NCBI RefSeq assembly: GCF_036323735.1
Contig: NC_086032.1
Span: 52,850,599-52,914,598, forward strand
Direction: 5' to 3'
From: Rattus norvegicus
Lineage: Eukaryota; Chordata; Mammalia; Rodentia; Muridae
DNA length: 64,000 bases
The notes beneath the pieces are model-generated. The model was not told the DNA's origin, did no database searches, and saw only the letters and a list, made by a program, of their open reading frames with translations. A program made the position numbers and the translations under genes. Of the stretch, positions 35,645-48,567 are shown piece by piece (the stretch's first letter is position 1; the number at the start of each line of letters is the position of its first letter).

Positions 35645-35944
35645 AGGAATGACTTATAGATACAGCTTTTTGGGGTAGAAGAAGGTAGATACAAGGTAAA
35701 AACAGAAATGTAAGTTCAAATCTGGGCTCAATTGCTAAGCAGCCTATAAAATATTATATAAATCATTTTTAATGTCATATGTTTAGTTTTCCTGTGTAAG
35801 AAAGGACAAAACACATGATATTGATGCATATTACAAATATTAAGTATAAATAATTTTTGAAAGCTACTTCTCACCATCATCTACTTAATTGATTGGTATA
35901 ATTATCAAGATTAAATTTAATTAATTCTAGTAGAGTACTTACAT
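35645..35944. other. Short host spacer between L1 blocks
   Basis: AT-rich sequence with no feature seen. Confidence 0.5.
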
Positions 35945-36204
35945 TTGGCCTGCACCTGGAGCTGACCCTAGCACATAGGTCTCTGTACCCAGATGCCATG
36001 GGGAGAGAGTTGGATTCTCAGAAGTGTGAACAATAATGAAAGCACAGGTGAGACACCACTTCTGTTCACTTCTGGCCCAAGAGGAAACGCCTAGGGTCCT
36101 CTGGACACAGGAACCAAGGAGAAGTCTGGGATAGGATCCTTCCAGCTTTCATCTGAACTTGGAGCTAACCAAGGGACACAGCTTTCTGTACCCAAACCTA
36201 TTAG

Positions 36205-36463
36205 TTTTATACCAGACTTCTCAGCAGAGACTATGAAAGCCAGAAAACCCTGGACAGATGTTATGCAGACCCTAAGAGAACACAAATGCCAGACCAGGCT
36301 ACTCTATCCTGTAATACACTCAATTAACATAGCTGGAGAAACCAAGATTTAAAAAAAAAACAAATTTACACAATATCTTTGTACAAATTGAGCCCAACAA
36401 AGGATAATAGATGGAAAATTCCAATAAAAGGAGGGAAACTACACCGTAGAAAAAACAAGAAAG
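36205..36463 (+). pseudogene. L1-G ORF1 remnant (C-terminal domain only)
   Basis: Encodes the equivalents of PDFSAETMKARKPWTDVMQTL, KCQTRLLYP and GETKI, with stops and frame changes. The N-terminus, coiled coil and most of the RRM are missing because the 5' UTR is fused directly to this point. Confidence 0.8.
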
Positions 36464-36529
36464 TAATCTCCTTGCAACAAAACGAAAAGAAGAGAGACAC
36501 ACAAACATAATTCTGCCTCTAACAACAAA

Positions 36530-39500
36530 AATAGCAGGAAACAACAATCATTATTCCTTAGTATCATTTAATATCAATAGACTCAATTCCCCAATAAAAG
36601 ACATAGACTAATGGACTGGATACTTAAAGAGGATCCAACATTTTGCTACAAACAGGAAACACACCTCAGTGACAGAGACAGACACTATCTCAGAGTATAA
36701 GGCTGGACAACAATTTTCCAAACAAATGGTTCAAAAACAAGATAGAGTAGCCATTCTAATATGGAATAAAATTGACTATTAACCAAACATTATCAAAAAC
36801 GATGAGGAAGGACATTTCATATTCATCATAGGAAAAATCCTCCAAGATTAACTGTCAATCTATGAATATCTATGCTCCAAATGCAAGGGAATCAAATTCA
36901 TAAAAGAAACCTTTCTAAACCTCAAAGCACATATTTCACCTCACACAATAATCATGGGCAATTTCAAATCCCCATTCTCTTTAATAGACAGATCATGGAA
37001 ACAGAAAATAAACAGAGACATAGAAAAGATAACAGAAGTTGTGAACCAAATGGATTTAACAGATACTTTTAAAACATTTTATCCTTAAAGAAAATATTCC
37101 TTCTTCTCAGCATACCATGGTATCTTCTCCAGAACTGACCATAAAATCATTCACAAAGCAGGCCTTAACAGATACAAGAAGATTGAAATAATCCCATGCA
37201 TCCAATCACATCACCACAGAGAAAGGCTGGATTTCTATAACAACAAAAATGACAGAAATCTCACATATACATGGAAACTATTCATTTATTCAACAGTCTA
37301 CTGAATAACTTTGTCACAGAAGAAAAAAATTGAATACTGTTTATAATTAAATGATAATGAAGGCACAACAGACCAAAACTTATGAAAGAAAATGAAAGTG
37401 TTATTGTGACAACTTATAGCTTTGAGTGCCTCCAAAAAGAAAGTGGAGAGAGCATCCATTAGTACTTTGACAGCAAACCTAAAATCTGTAGAACAAAAAG
37501 AAGCAAATGCACCCAAGAGGAAGAGAGGGCAGGAAATAATCTCAGGGCCGAAATCAACCAAGTAGAAACAAAAAACCTATATAAAGAATCAACAAAACCA
37601 GAAGCTGGTTCTTTGAGAAAATCAACAACATAGAAAAACCCTCAGCAAAACTAACAAGAGGGCACAAAGAGAGCATCCAAATGAAAAATAATCAGAAATG
37701 AAAAGGAAGACATAACAACAGAATCTGAGAAAATTCAGAAAATCATCAGATCCTACTACAAAAGCATATATTCACAAAACTGGGAAATCTGGATAGAATG
37801 GATAATTTTCTAGACAGATACAAGGTAACAAAGTTAAATCAGGATCATATAAACCACCTAACCAGTCTCATAACTCCTAAATAGATAAAAACAGTTATTG
37901 AAAGTCTCCCAACACAAAAAAAGCCCAGGACCAGATAGGTTTAGTGCAGAATTCTATCAGACCTTCATAGAAGAATTCATACCAATACTGTCCAAACTAT
38001 TCCACGAAATAAAAATACAAAAAGCACTACACAATATCTTCTACAAAGCCATAATTTTGTTTATTCCTAAACCACACAAAGACCCAACAAAGAAAAAGAA
38101 CTTCAGACCAATTTCTCTTATGAATATCGACAGAAAAAAATGCTCAAAAAATTTTTGCATACTGAATCCAAGAACACATCAAAACAATCATCCAGAGTTA
38201 TCAAGAAGCCTTCATCCTAGGAATTCAGGGATGGAACAGTATATGGAAATCAATCAACATAACCCACTATGTAAACAAACTCAAAGGGGGAGGGGACACA
38301 TCATCATCACAGTAGATGATGAGAAAGGATTTGAGAAAGTTCAACACCCTTCATGGTAAAAGTCTTGTAATGAACTGGAATTCAAGGCCCATATTTAGAC
38401 ATAGTAAAAGCAATGTACAGCAAACCAGTAGCCAACATCAAATTAATGGAGAAAAACTTGAATCAATCCCACTAAAATCAGGGACTAGACAAGGCCGCCC
38501 ACTTTCTTACCTAGATATTCAATATAGTACTCCATGTCTTAGCAAGAGCCATCAGAAAACCAAATGACGTCAAAGGGATAGAAATTGGAAAGAAAGAAGT
38601 CAAAATATCACTATTTGTAGATGATATGATAGTACACTTAAGTGGCCCCAAAAGTTCCATCAGAAAACTATTAAGCCTGATAAACAACTTCAGCAAAGGG
38701 GCTGGATATAAAATTACTCAAATAAATCACCAGCCTTCCTCTATTCAAAGTATAAACAGGCTAAGAAATAAATTAAGGAAACTACACCCTTCACAATAGA
38801 CTCCAATAGTATAAAATACCTCAATGTGGCTAACAAAGCAAGTGAAAAATCTGTATGACAAGAACTTCAATCTCTAAAGAAAGAAACTCAAGAATATATC
38901 AGAAGATGGAAAGATCTCCCATGCTCATATATTTGCAGGATTAATATAGTAAAAATTGCCATTTTTGCCAAAAATCAATCTACAGATTCAATGCAATCCT
39001 CATCAAAATTCTAACTCAATTCTTCATAGAGTTCGAAAGAGCAATTTGCAAATTCATTTGGAATAACAAAAACCCAGGAGAGCAAAAACTATCCTCAACA
39101 ATGAAACACCATCCCTTACCTCAAGCAGTATTACAGAGCAATATTGATAAAAACTGTATGGTATTGGTACAAAGAAAGGTACAAAGATCAATGGAATATA
39201 ATTGAAGACCCAGAGATGAACCCACATACCTATGGTCACTTGTTATTTGACAAAGGATCTAAAACTATCCAGTGAAAAAGTGATAGCATTTTTAACAAAT
39301 GGTGTCAGTTCAGCTGGATGTCAGCATGTAGAAGAATCCAAATTGGCCCATTCTTATTGCCCTGTATAAAGCTTAAGTCCAAGTTGATCAAGGCCCTCCA
39401 TATGAAACTATATATACTCAAACTAATAGAAAAAAAAAGGGGGAAGAGCCTCAAACACATGGGAACTCGGGAAATTTTCCTGAAGGAAAAAAAAACCAAT

Positions 39501-40300
39501 GGCTTATGCTCTGAGATCGAGCATCGACAAATGACATCATAAAAATGCAAAGCTTCTGCAAGGGAAAGAACACTGTCATTAGGACAAAATAACAGCCAAC
39601 AGATTGGGAAAAGATCTTTATGAATCCTTCATCTGAAAGAGGGCTAATATCCAATATATAAAAAAAACTCAAGAAGATAGCTTCCAGAGAGCCAAATAAA
39701 CCTATTAAAAATTGGATACAGACCAAAACATAGAATTCTCAGTTAAGTAATATTGAATGGCTGAAAAGGACCTAAAGATATTTTCAACATCCTTAGTCAT
39801 CAGGGAAATGCATATCCAAACATTCTTTAGATTCTACCTCACACCAGTAATAATGGCTAGATAAAAACTTAGGTGACAAGAGATGCTGGTGAGAATATAG
39901 ATAAAGAGGAAAACTCCTCCATTATTGATGTGATTGTAAGCTAGTACAACCACTCTGGAAATTATTCTGGAGGTCCTGCAGAAATTTGGACATAATATTA
40001 CCTGAGGAACCAAATACACCATTTTTGGACACATACCCAAAAGATCCTCCAACATATAATAAGGACAGATGCTCTACTATGTTCATAGCAGCCTTATTTA
40101 TAATAGCCAGGAGCTAGACAGAAGCCAGATGTCTTTCAAAAGAAGAATTGATACAGAAAATGTGGTACATCTACACAGAGCTATTAAAAACAATGACTTT
40201 ATGAAATTCAAAGGCAAATGTATAGAATTAGATAATTAGATAAAATTGAGTGTGGTAACTCAATCTCAAGAAAAACCATACATGATATGCACTTACTGAT
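36530..40300 (+). pseudogene. L1-G ORF2, heavily decayed
   Basis: Collinear with young ORF2 but with many small indels and stops. The best open stretch (37898-38359) reads SPGPDRFSAEFYQTFIEE, then FIPKPHKDPTKKKNFRPISL. The FADD-equivalent is FVDD (about 38617). Minus-strand ORFs of 60-91 codons are shadows. Confidence 0.88.
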
Positions 40301-41018
40301 AAGTGGATATTAGCCCCAAAGCTCGACTTACCCAAGATAAAATCCACAGACGACATGAAGCTCAAATAAAGGACAACCAAAGAGCAGATGCTTCAGTATT
40401 ATTTAAATGAAGGAACATATGAGAGGATATGAAGACAAAAGTTTGCAGCAGAGACTGTGGGAATGACCATTTAGAACCTGCTCTACCTTGGGATCCAGTC
40501 CATGGATACCCAGCCACCAAAACTAGACAATACTGATGAAGCCAAGAAAGGCATTGTGAGAGGAGCCTGATATAGCTGTATCCAGAGAGTCTCAGCCAGA
40601 GCATGACAAATACAGAGGCAAATGCTAGAAGAAAACTATTGAACTGAGAATGGGATCCCTGTTGGAGAAATTAGAGAAAGGATTGAAGGAGCTGAAGGGG
40701 CTTGCAATTCCATAAGAAGAACAATACCAACCAACCAGAACTCCTAGGAACTAAACCACTATCCAAAGAGTACACACAGACAAACTCATGGCTACAAGGA
40801 TGGCCTTCATGAACACCAGTAGGAGGAGAAGCCCTTGGTCCTGCCCAGTGCATGGGGATATTAAAATGTGGAAGCTGGAAGGTGTAGGTGGGTGGGTGAG
40901 GGAACACCCTCATAGAAGAAGGGGAAGGGATGATGGCATAATAGGTCTATAGAGGGGAAACTGGGTAAGGAGTAACTTTTGAAATTTAAATAAATTTAAA
41001 AAGAAGAAGAAGAAGAAA
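40301..41018 (+). other. L1-G 3' UTR (Lx-type)
   Basis: Phrases such as GAGCAGATGCTTCAGTATTATTTAAATG, GAGAGTCTCAGCCAGAGC, GAAGCCCTTGGTCCTGCC and GGGTGAGGGAACACCCTCATAGAAG are sense versions of those found antisense at 12952 and 20568. It ends in AAATTTAAATAAATTTAAAAAG(AAG)n. Confidence 0.85.
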
Positions 41019-42171
41019 AGCATACTTAAGCACTCAAGCCGCAGGAACTCTACAGTCCAGCCTATGCCGGGATCTGAAGAGACCCAGTCACAGAGCTCCT
41101 GGCACCCAAATCCCATGGAAGGGAAGCTAGAAGCTTCAGAGAGGCAGACATGCCTGGGAATGTCAGAGGAGACTACTGTCTGCCCACATTTCTGACTCTA
41201 GAGGAAACTGTCTAGCACCATCTGGGGCCCCTGTACACAGGGTCCCGAGAGAAGGCAGGGCAGGCCTGTCTGGTTGCTGCCCTCACAGAGAGCTAAAACC
41301 CAGCCCCAAGGAGCAACTTCAAGCCTGAGAATAGAGGTATGACCAACTTTTCTGCTCCAAGTGACCTGACTGTTGGATATAGGACACACAAAGGCAATAT
41401 TCCTTTGGGACTAGACAATTCCAGTTTCTAGCTGGGGCCTGAACCTCGCTGATCCCTGCCCAAAGCTCCCTGCTCTCAAACCCCGTAGGAGAGAGAACTC
41501 ATTGACCAGACAGGTGGGCACTCCTGAGACTGCAGGGCAGGAGAGAATGCCAGTACTGCCCACCCTCCCCACATCCCTTACCCAAAAGGAAACTGTATAG
41601 GGCCTCTGGGAACAGGAAGATAGGGACACTCAAGCTGCAGGAACTCTGTGGTCCAGACTCAGCCCAGATCTGAAGGGACCCAATCAAACATCTCTCTGCA
41701 CCCAAATCATGTGGGAGGGAGAGCTAGACCTTCAGGGGGCATACTCCCTTGGGAAGCCAGAGGAGCCTACTCTCTGCCCACATTTCTGATTATAGAGGAA
41801 AAAGGCCTAGCATCATCTGGGCCCTCTGTGCACAGGGACCCGAGAGAAGGTGGGGCAAGCCCTCCTAGTTGCTGCCAACAAGGATAGCTGAAACCCAGCT
41901 CTGAGGAGTGACATCAGTCCTGAGACCAGAGGTAAGACCAACATTACTGCTCCAATTGACCAGCCTCGTGGCCTCAGGACACACGCCCATAGTAACAGCT
42001 GAAGACCAGTAGAAAGGAACGACTACACACCTTAAAGCAGAACACTCTGTTCACATAACTGGCTGAAATAAAACAGGAAAACAGGTCTAAAGGACTCCTA
42101 ACACACAGGCCTATAGGACAGTCTAACCACTGTCAGTAAGAATAGAACAAGGTAACATCAGAGACAAAGTG

Positions 42172-43240
42172 ATGGCAATAGGCAAGCTCCGGAACTCAAG
42201 CAACAGAAACCAAGACTACATGGCATCATCAGAGCCCAAATTCTCCCACCAAAGCAAACACTGAATATCCAAACACATCAGAAAAACAAGATCTAGATTT
42301 AAAATCACATTTGAACATGATGATGGAGGACTTCAAGTAAGACATAAAGAACTCCCTTAGAGAAATGCAGGAATGTACAAACAAGCAAGTAGAAGCCTAT
42401 AGAGAGGAAACACAAAAATCCCAGAGAGAATTACAGGAAAACACAATGAAACAGATAAGGGAAGTAAAAATGGAAATAGAAGCAATAAGGAAAGCAAAAA
42501 GGGAGACAACACTGGATATAGAAAACCAAAGGAAGAGACAAGGAGCCATAGATATAAGCATCACCAACAGAATACAAGAGATAGAAGAGAGAATCACCAG
42601 AGCAGAGGATTCCATAGAAATCATTGACACAACTATAAAAGATAACGTAAAACAGAAAAAGCTACTGGACCAAAACATACAGGAAATCCAGGACACAATG
42701 AGAAGATCAAACCTAAGGATAATAGGTTTGGAAGAGAGTGAAGACTCCCAGCTCAAAGGACCAATAAATATCTTCAACAAAATCATAGAAGAAAACTACC
42801 CTAACATAAAGAAAGAGATGCCCATCAACATATAAGACGTATACAGAACTCCAAATAGATTGAACCAGAAAAAAAAAAAAAAAAAACTCCCGTCACGTAA
42901 TAGTCAAAACACCAACTGTACAAAGAAAGAATCTTAAAAGCAGTGAGGGGAAAAAGATCAAGTAACATGTAAAGGCATACCTATCAGAATTAAACCAGAG
43001 ACTTTGAAAGACAGAAGATCCTGGACAGATATCACACAGATCCTAAGGGAACAAAAAAGCCAGCCAAGGATACTGTACCCATCAAAACTCTGAATTAAGA
43101 TAGATGGAGAAACAAAGATACTTCATGACAAAACCAAATTTACACAATATCTTTCTATAAATCCAACCCTACAAAGTATAATAAAGAGTAAAGCCCAAAA
43201 AAAGGAGGCAAGCTACATCCTAGAAAAAGCAAGAAAATAA
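42172..43240 (+). pseudogene. L1-F ORF1, broken
   Basis: ATG at 42172 (MAIGKLRNSSNRNQD). A 1-nt insertion near 42240 shifts the frame. The coiled coil and RRM are open at 42365-42835 (REVKMEIEAIRKAKRETTLD, SNLRIIGLEESEDSQLKGP) to a TAA at 42833. An unusual A18 run at about 42870-42887 replaces a Lys/Arg-Asn stretch. The normal end is the TAA at 43238-43240. Confidence 0.88.
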
Positions 43241-43300
43241 TCGTTTTGCAATAAAATGGAGAGAAGACAAGCACCCAAACATAATCTCACATTCAAACAG

Positions 43301-45785
43301 GAATATAACAGGAAGCAACAATTACTATTGCTTAATATCTCTCAACATCAATGGACTTAATTCCCCAATAAAAAGACACAGATTGACAAACTGGATATGC
43401 GATGAGGACCCCATATTTTACTGCCTACAGGAAACACACCTCAGAGACAAAGAGAGACACCACTGCAGAATAAAAGGCTGGAAAACAACTTTCCAAGTAA
43501 ATGGTCTGAAGAAGCAAGCTGGAGTAGCCACTATAATATCAAATAAAATCAATTTTCAACCAAAAGTCATCAAGAAAGATAAGGAAGGACACTTCATATT
43601 CATCAAAGGAAAAATCCACCAAGATGAACTCTCAATCCTTAATATCTATGCTCTAAATACAAGGGCACCTACATACATAAAAGAAACCTTACTAAAGCTC
43701 AAAGCACACATTGCACCTCACACAATAGTATTAGGAGATTTCAACATCAATGGACAGATCATGGAAACAGAAATTAAATAGAGACAAAGACAGGCTAAGA
43801 GAAGTCATGAACCAAATGGACTAAAACCAAATGGATATTTATAGAACATTCTATCCTAAAACAAAAGGATATACCTTCTTTTCACCACATCACGGTACTT
43901 TCTCCAAAACTGACCATGTAATTGGTCATAAGACAGGCCTCAACAGATACAGAAAGATAGAAATAATCCCATGCATCCTATCAGACCACCACGGGCTAAA
44001 GCTGGCCTTCAATAACAATAAGGAAAGAACACCCACATATAAATGAAAGGTGAACAGTGCTCTAGTCAATGATAACCTGGTCAAGGAACCTGGTCATTAA
44101 AGTCTCCCAACCAAAAAGAGCCCAGGTCCAGAAGTATGCAGTGCAGAATCCTATCAGAAATTCATAGAAGACCTCGTACCAATACTATCCAAACTATTCC
44201 ACAAAATTGAAACATTTGGTGCACTACTGAATTCCTTCTATAAAGCCACAATTACTCTTATTCCTAAACCACACAAATACCCAACAATGAAAGAGAACTT
44301 CAGACCAATTTCTCTTTTGAATATTGATGCAAAAATACTCAATAAAATTCTTGCAAACCGAATCCAAGTGCACATCAAAACAATCACCCATCATGGTCAA
44401 GTCAGCTACATTCCAGGGACGTAGTGATGGTTTCATATACAGAAACCATCAACATAATCCACTATATAAACAAAGTGAATGATAGAAAGAACATAATCAT
44501 TTCATTAGATACTGAGAAAGCATTTGACATAATTCAACATCCCATCATGATAAAAGTCATGGAATGAATAGTAATTCAAGTCCCATACCTAAACATAGTA
44601 AAAGCCACATACAGCAAAGTAGTAGCTAACGTTAAACTAAATGGAGAGAAACTTGAAGCAATCCCACTAAAATCAGGGACGACACAAGGCTGGCCACTCT
44701 CTCCCTACCTTTTCAATGTACTTCTCAAAGTCCTAGCCAGAGCAACTGGACAAACCAAAGGAGATCAAAGGGATAAAGATTGGAAAGGTAGAAGTCAAAA
44801 TATCTCTATTTGCAGAGGATATGATAGTATATTTAGGTAACCCCAAACATCCCACCAAAGAACTACTACACCTGATAAACACCTTCAGCAAAGTGATTGG
44901 GCATTAGAGTAATTCAAATAAATCAGTAGCCTTCCTCTACACAAAACAGAAATAAGCAAAGAAAGAAAATAAGGAAATGACACCATTCTTAATAGTCCCA
45001 AATGATATAAAATATAAAATTGTGGAATAGTTTGGATAGTACTGGTATGAGGTCTACTATGAAGGTTTTCCATAAAATGATATAAAATGATATAAAACTT
45101 CAAGTCTCTGAAGAAAAAAAATGAAGAAAATCTGAGAAGATGGAAAGATCTCCCATGCTCATGGATTGGCAAAATTAATATAATAAAAATAATCATTTTC
45201 CAAAACCGAACTAAAGGATCAATACAATCCCCATCAAAATCCCAATACAATTCTTCAGAGAGTCAGACAGAACAATTTGCAAATTCATCTGGAATATCAA
45301 AAACCAGGATAGCTAAAACTATTCTCAACAATAAAAGGACTTCCAGGGGAATCACTATCCCTGAATTCAAGCAGTATTACAGAGCAATAATGAAAAAACT
45401 GTATGGTATTGGTACAGAGACTGGCAGACAGAGCAGTGCAATGAAGACCCAGAAATGAACCTACACACATATGGTCATTTGATTTTGGCAATGGAGCCAA
45501 AACAATCAAATGGAAAAAAGAAAGCCTTTTCAACAAATATTGCTGTTTCAAGTGGAGGTCAGCATGTAGAAGAATGCACATTGATCCATTCTTATCACCC
45601 AGTAAAAAGCTTAAGTCCAACTGGAACAAGGACCTCCAGTTCAAACCAGATACACTCAAACTAATAGAAGTAAATTGGGGAAGAATCTCAAACAAATGGG
45701 CACTGGTGAAAATTTCCTGAACAAAACACCAATGGCTTATGATCTAAGATCAAGAATCGACAAATTGGATCTCAAAAACTATAAA
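43301..45785 (+). pseudogene. L1-F ORF2, internally deleted and 3'-truncated
   Basis: An endonuclease part is open at 43383-43781 and 43831-44046. At about 44094 roughly 595 nt are missing compared with L1-C (51575 to 52170), with GGTCA-type repeats at the breakpoint. The RT continues with scattered stops; FAEDM stands for FADDM near 44812. A foreign-looking stretch lies at about 45010-45090. The reading ends at the junction with L1-D. Confidence 0.86.
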
Positions 45786-46355
45786 GCTGGTTCCTGGAGA
45801 TAAGAGCACAGGAGCAGCAGGTCCCCTGCGTCTGAGACACCACCAGAACATGAAGGGACCGACCAGATAAACAGTTCTCTGCACCCAAATCCCGTGGAGG
45901 GAGAGCAAAACCTTCAGAGAGGCAGAAATGCATGGGAAACCAGAAGAGAATACACTCTGCCCACATTACTGATTCCAGAGGAATATTCCAAATGCCATCT
46001 GGAAACCTGGTGCACTGAAGTTCCCAGAAAGGGCAGCGCAGATCTTCCTGGTTGCTGCCCCTGCGGAGAGCTCATAAGCAACATCCCATAAGCAAACTTG
46101 AGCCTCAGGACCGCAGGTAAGACCAACCTTCCTGCTCCAAGCGACCTGGCTGGTGAACTCAAGACACAGGCCCACAGGAACAGCTGAAGACCTGTAGATA
46201 GGAAAAACTACACGCCCGAAAGCAGAACACTCTCTTCCCATAACTGGCTGAAAGAAAACAGGAAAACAGGTATACAGCACTCCTGACACACAGGCTTACA
46301 GGACAGTATAGCCACTGTCAGAAATAGTAGAACAAGTAACACTAGAGATAATCGG

Positions 46356-47432
46356 ATGGCGAGAGGCAAGCCCAGGAAACCAAGCAACAGAAACCAAGAC
46401 TACATGGCATCATCGGAGCCCAATTCTCCCACCAAAGCAAACAATAAATATCCAAAAACACCAGAAAAGGAAGATCTAGTTTCAAAATCATATTTGATCA
46501 TGATGCTGGAGGACTTCAAAAAAGACATGAAGAACTCCCTTACAGAAACACAGGAAAACAGAAATAAACAAGTAGAAGCCTACAGGGAGGAATCACAAAA
46601 ATCCCTGAAAGAATTCCAGGAAAACACAATAAAACAGTTGAAGGAATTAAAAATGGAAGTAGAAACAATCAAGAAAGAACACATGGAAACAACCCTGGAT
46701 ATAGGAAACCAAATGAAGAGATAAGGAGCTGTAGATACAAGCTTCACCAATAGAATACAAAAGATAGAAGAGAGAATCTCAGGAGCAGAAGATTCCATAG
46801 AAATCATCGACTCAACTGTCAAAGATAATGTAAAGCAGAAAAAGCTACTGGTCCAAAACATACAGGAAATACAGGACTCAATGAGAAGAACAAACATAAG
46901 GATAATAGGTATAGAAGACAGTGAAGACTCCCAGCTCAAAGGACCAGTTAATATCTTCAACAAAATCATAGAAGAAAACTTCCATAACCTAAAGAAAGAG
47001 ATACCCATAAGCATACAAGAAGCCTACAGAACTCCAAATAGATTGGACCATAAAAGAAATTCCTCCCATCACATAATAGTCAAAATACCAAATGAACAAA
47101 ATAAAGAAAGAGTATTAAAAGCAGTAAGGGAAAAAGGTCAAGTAACATATAAAGGCAGACCTATCAGAATGACACCAGACTTTTTGCCAGAGACTATGAA
47201 AGCCAGAAGATCCTGGACAGATGTCAAACAGACCCTAAGAGAACACTAATGCCAGCCCAGGTTACTGTATCCAGCAAAACTCTCTATTATCATAGATGGA
47301 GAAACCAAGATATTCCATGACAAAACCAAATTTACACAATATCTTTCTACAAATCCAGCGCTACAAAGGATAATAAATGGTAAAGCCCAACATAAGGAGG
47401 CATGCTACACCCTAGAAGAAGCAATAAACTAA
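46356..47432 (+). pseudogene. L1-D ORF1, full length with two premature stops
   Basis: The frame has the full 358 codons with no net indel, but codon 123 is TAA (46722-46724, normally CAA Gln) and codon 298 is TAA (47247-47249, normally AAA Lys). The N-terminal fragment would comprise the basic tail and half the coiled coil only. Confidence 0.9.
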
Positions 47433-47491
47433 TTGTCTTGGCAACAAAACAAAGAGAAGAAAAGCACACAAACATAACCTCATATCCAAAT

Positions 47492-48567
47492 ATGAATATA
47501 ACAGGAAGCAATAATCACTTCTTTAATATCTCTCAACATCAATGGACTCAAATCCCCAATAAAAAGACATAGATTAACAAACTGGATACGCAACGAGGAC
47601 CCTGCATTCTGCTCCTACAGGAAGCACACCTCAGAGACAAAGGGAGACACTACCTCAGAGTGAAAGGCTAAAAAACAACTTTCCAAGCAAATGGTCGGAG
47701 GAAGCAAGCTGGAGTTGCGATTCTAATGTCAAATAAAATCAATTTTCATCTAAAAGTCAGCAAAAAATGTAAGGAAGGACACTTCATATTCATCAAAGAA
47801 AAATCCACCAAGATGAACTCTCAATCCTAAATATCTATGCCCCAAATACAAGGGCAACTCCATACATAAAAGAAACCTTAGTAAAGCTCAAAACACACAT
47901 TGCACCTCACACAATAATAGTAGGAGATTTCAACACCCAACTCCATCAATGGACAGATCATGGAAACAGAAATTAAACAGTGACGTAGAAAGACTAAGAG
48001 AAGTCATGAACCAAATGGACTTAACAGATATTTATAGAACATTCTATCCTAAAGCAAAAGGATATACATTCTTCTCAGATCCTCATGGTACTTTCTCCAA
48101 AATTGGTGAAAAAATGGGCCTCAACATGTACAGAAATGTAGAAATAATCCCATGCATGCTATCAGTCCACCATGGCCTAAAGCTGGTCTTCAATAACAAT
48201 AAGGGAAGAATGCCCACATGTACGTGGAATTTGAACAATGCTCTACTCAACGATGCCCTGGTCAAGGAAGAAATAAAGAAAGAAATTAAATACTTCTTAG
48301 AATTTAATGAAAATGAAGGTACAACATAACTAAACTTATGGGACACAATGAAAGCTGTGCTAAGAGGAAAATTCATAGCTCTAGGTGCCTGCAGAAAGAA
48401 ACAGGAAAGAGCATATGTCACCAGCTGGACAGCACACCTAAAAGCTCTAGAACAAAAAGAAGCAAATACACACAGGAGGAGTAGAAGGCAGGAAATAATC
48501 AAACTCAGAGCTGAAATCAACCAAGTAGAAACAAAAAGGACCATAGAAAGAATCAACAGAACCAAAA
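47492..48567 (+). pseudogene. L1-D ORF2, endonuclease portion only
   Basis: Starts MNITGSNNH-like. Small deletions (for example near 47518) break the early frame. It is open at 47949-48329 (MDLTDIYRTFYPKAKGYTFF, VHHGLKLVFNNN) and again at 48348-48644, the latter reading on into the L1-C 5' UTR. The element ends before the RT domain. Confidence 0.87.

Larger units (their letters stand above)
35945..41018 (+). mobile_element. L1-G: old L1 with 5' UTR-ORF1 deletion
   Basis: Starts with 5' UTR-like sequence (two diverged GTCTCTGTACCCA / TTTCTGTACCCA units near 35980 and 36185) and jumps at about 36205 into the C-terminal part of ORF1. It then runs through a decayed ORF2 (about 36530-40300) and an Lx-like 3' UTR ending in an A-rich (GAA)n tail at 40995-41018. 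The 3' UTR differs from that of elements A-E and matches the minus-strand Lx ends elsewhere, so this is an older lineage. No intact ORF remains. Confidence 0.85.
41029..45785 (+). mobile_element. L1-F: intermediate-age L1 lacking its 3' end
   Basis: Contains two diverged 5' UTR units (CTCAAGC(C/T)GCAGGAACTCT at 41032 and 41625, about 594 bp apart), ORF1 (42172-43240) and ORF2 (about 43301-45785) with an internal deletion. The element stops inside the ORF2 C-terminal region (GATCTCAAAAACTATAAAGC) and joins directly to the 5' UTR of L1-D. Its 3' UTR and poly(A) are not found anywhere downstream. Loss of a 3' end cannot come from incomplete reverse transcription and implies a later rearrangement. 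Confidence 0.87.
45786..48567 (+). mobile_element. L1-D: rat L1 with partial 5' UTR, truncated in ORF2
   Basis: Begins within a 5' UTR monomer (AGCACAGGAGCAGCAGG, about 45804), with a splice-donor-like CAG|GTAAGA (GT at 46117). It has ORF1 (46356-47432) and the first 1.08 kb of ORF2 (from ATG 47492), then stops at AGAACCAAAATTGG where the L1-C 5' UTR begins. It is closer to the young elements than F but clearly more diverged than A-C. The 3' half is absent. Confidence 0.88.
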
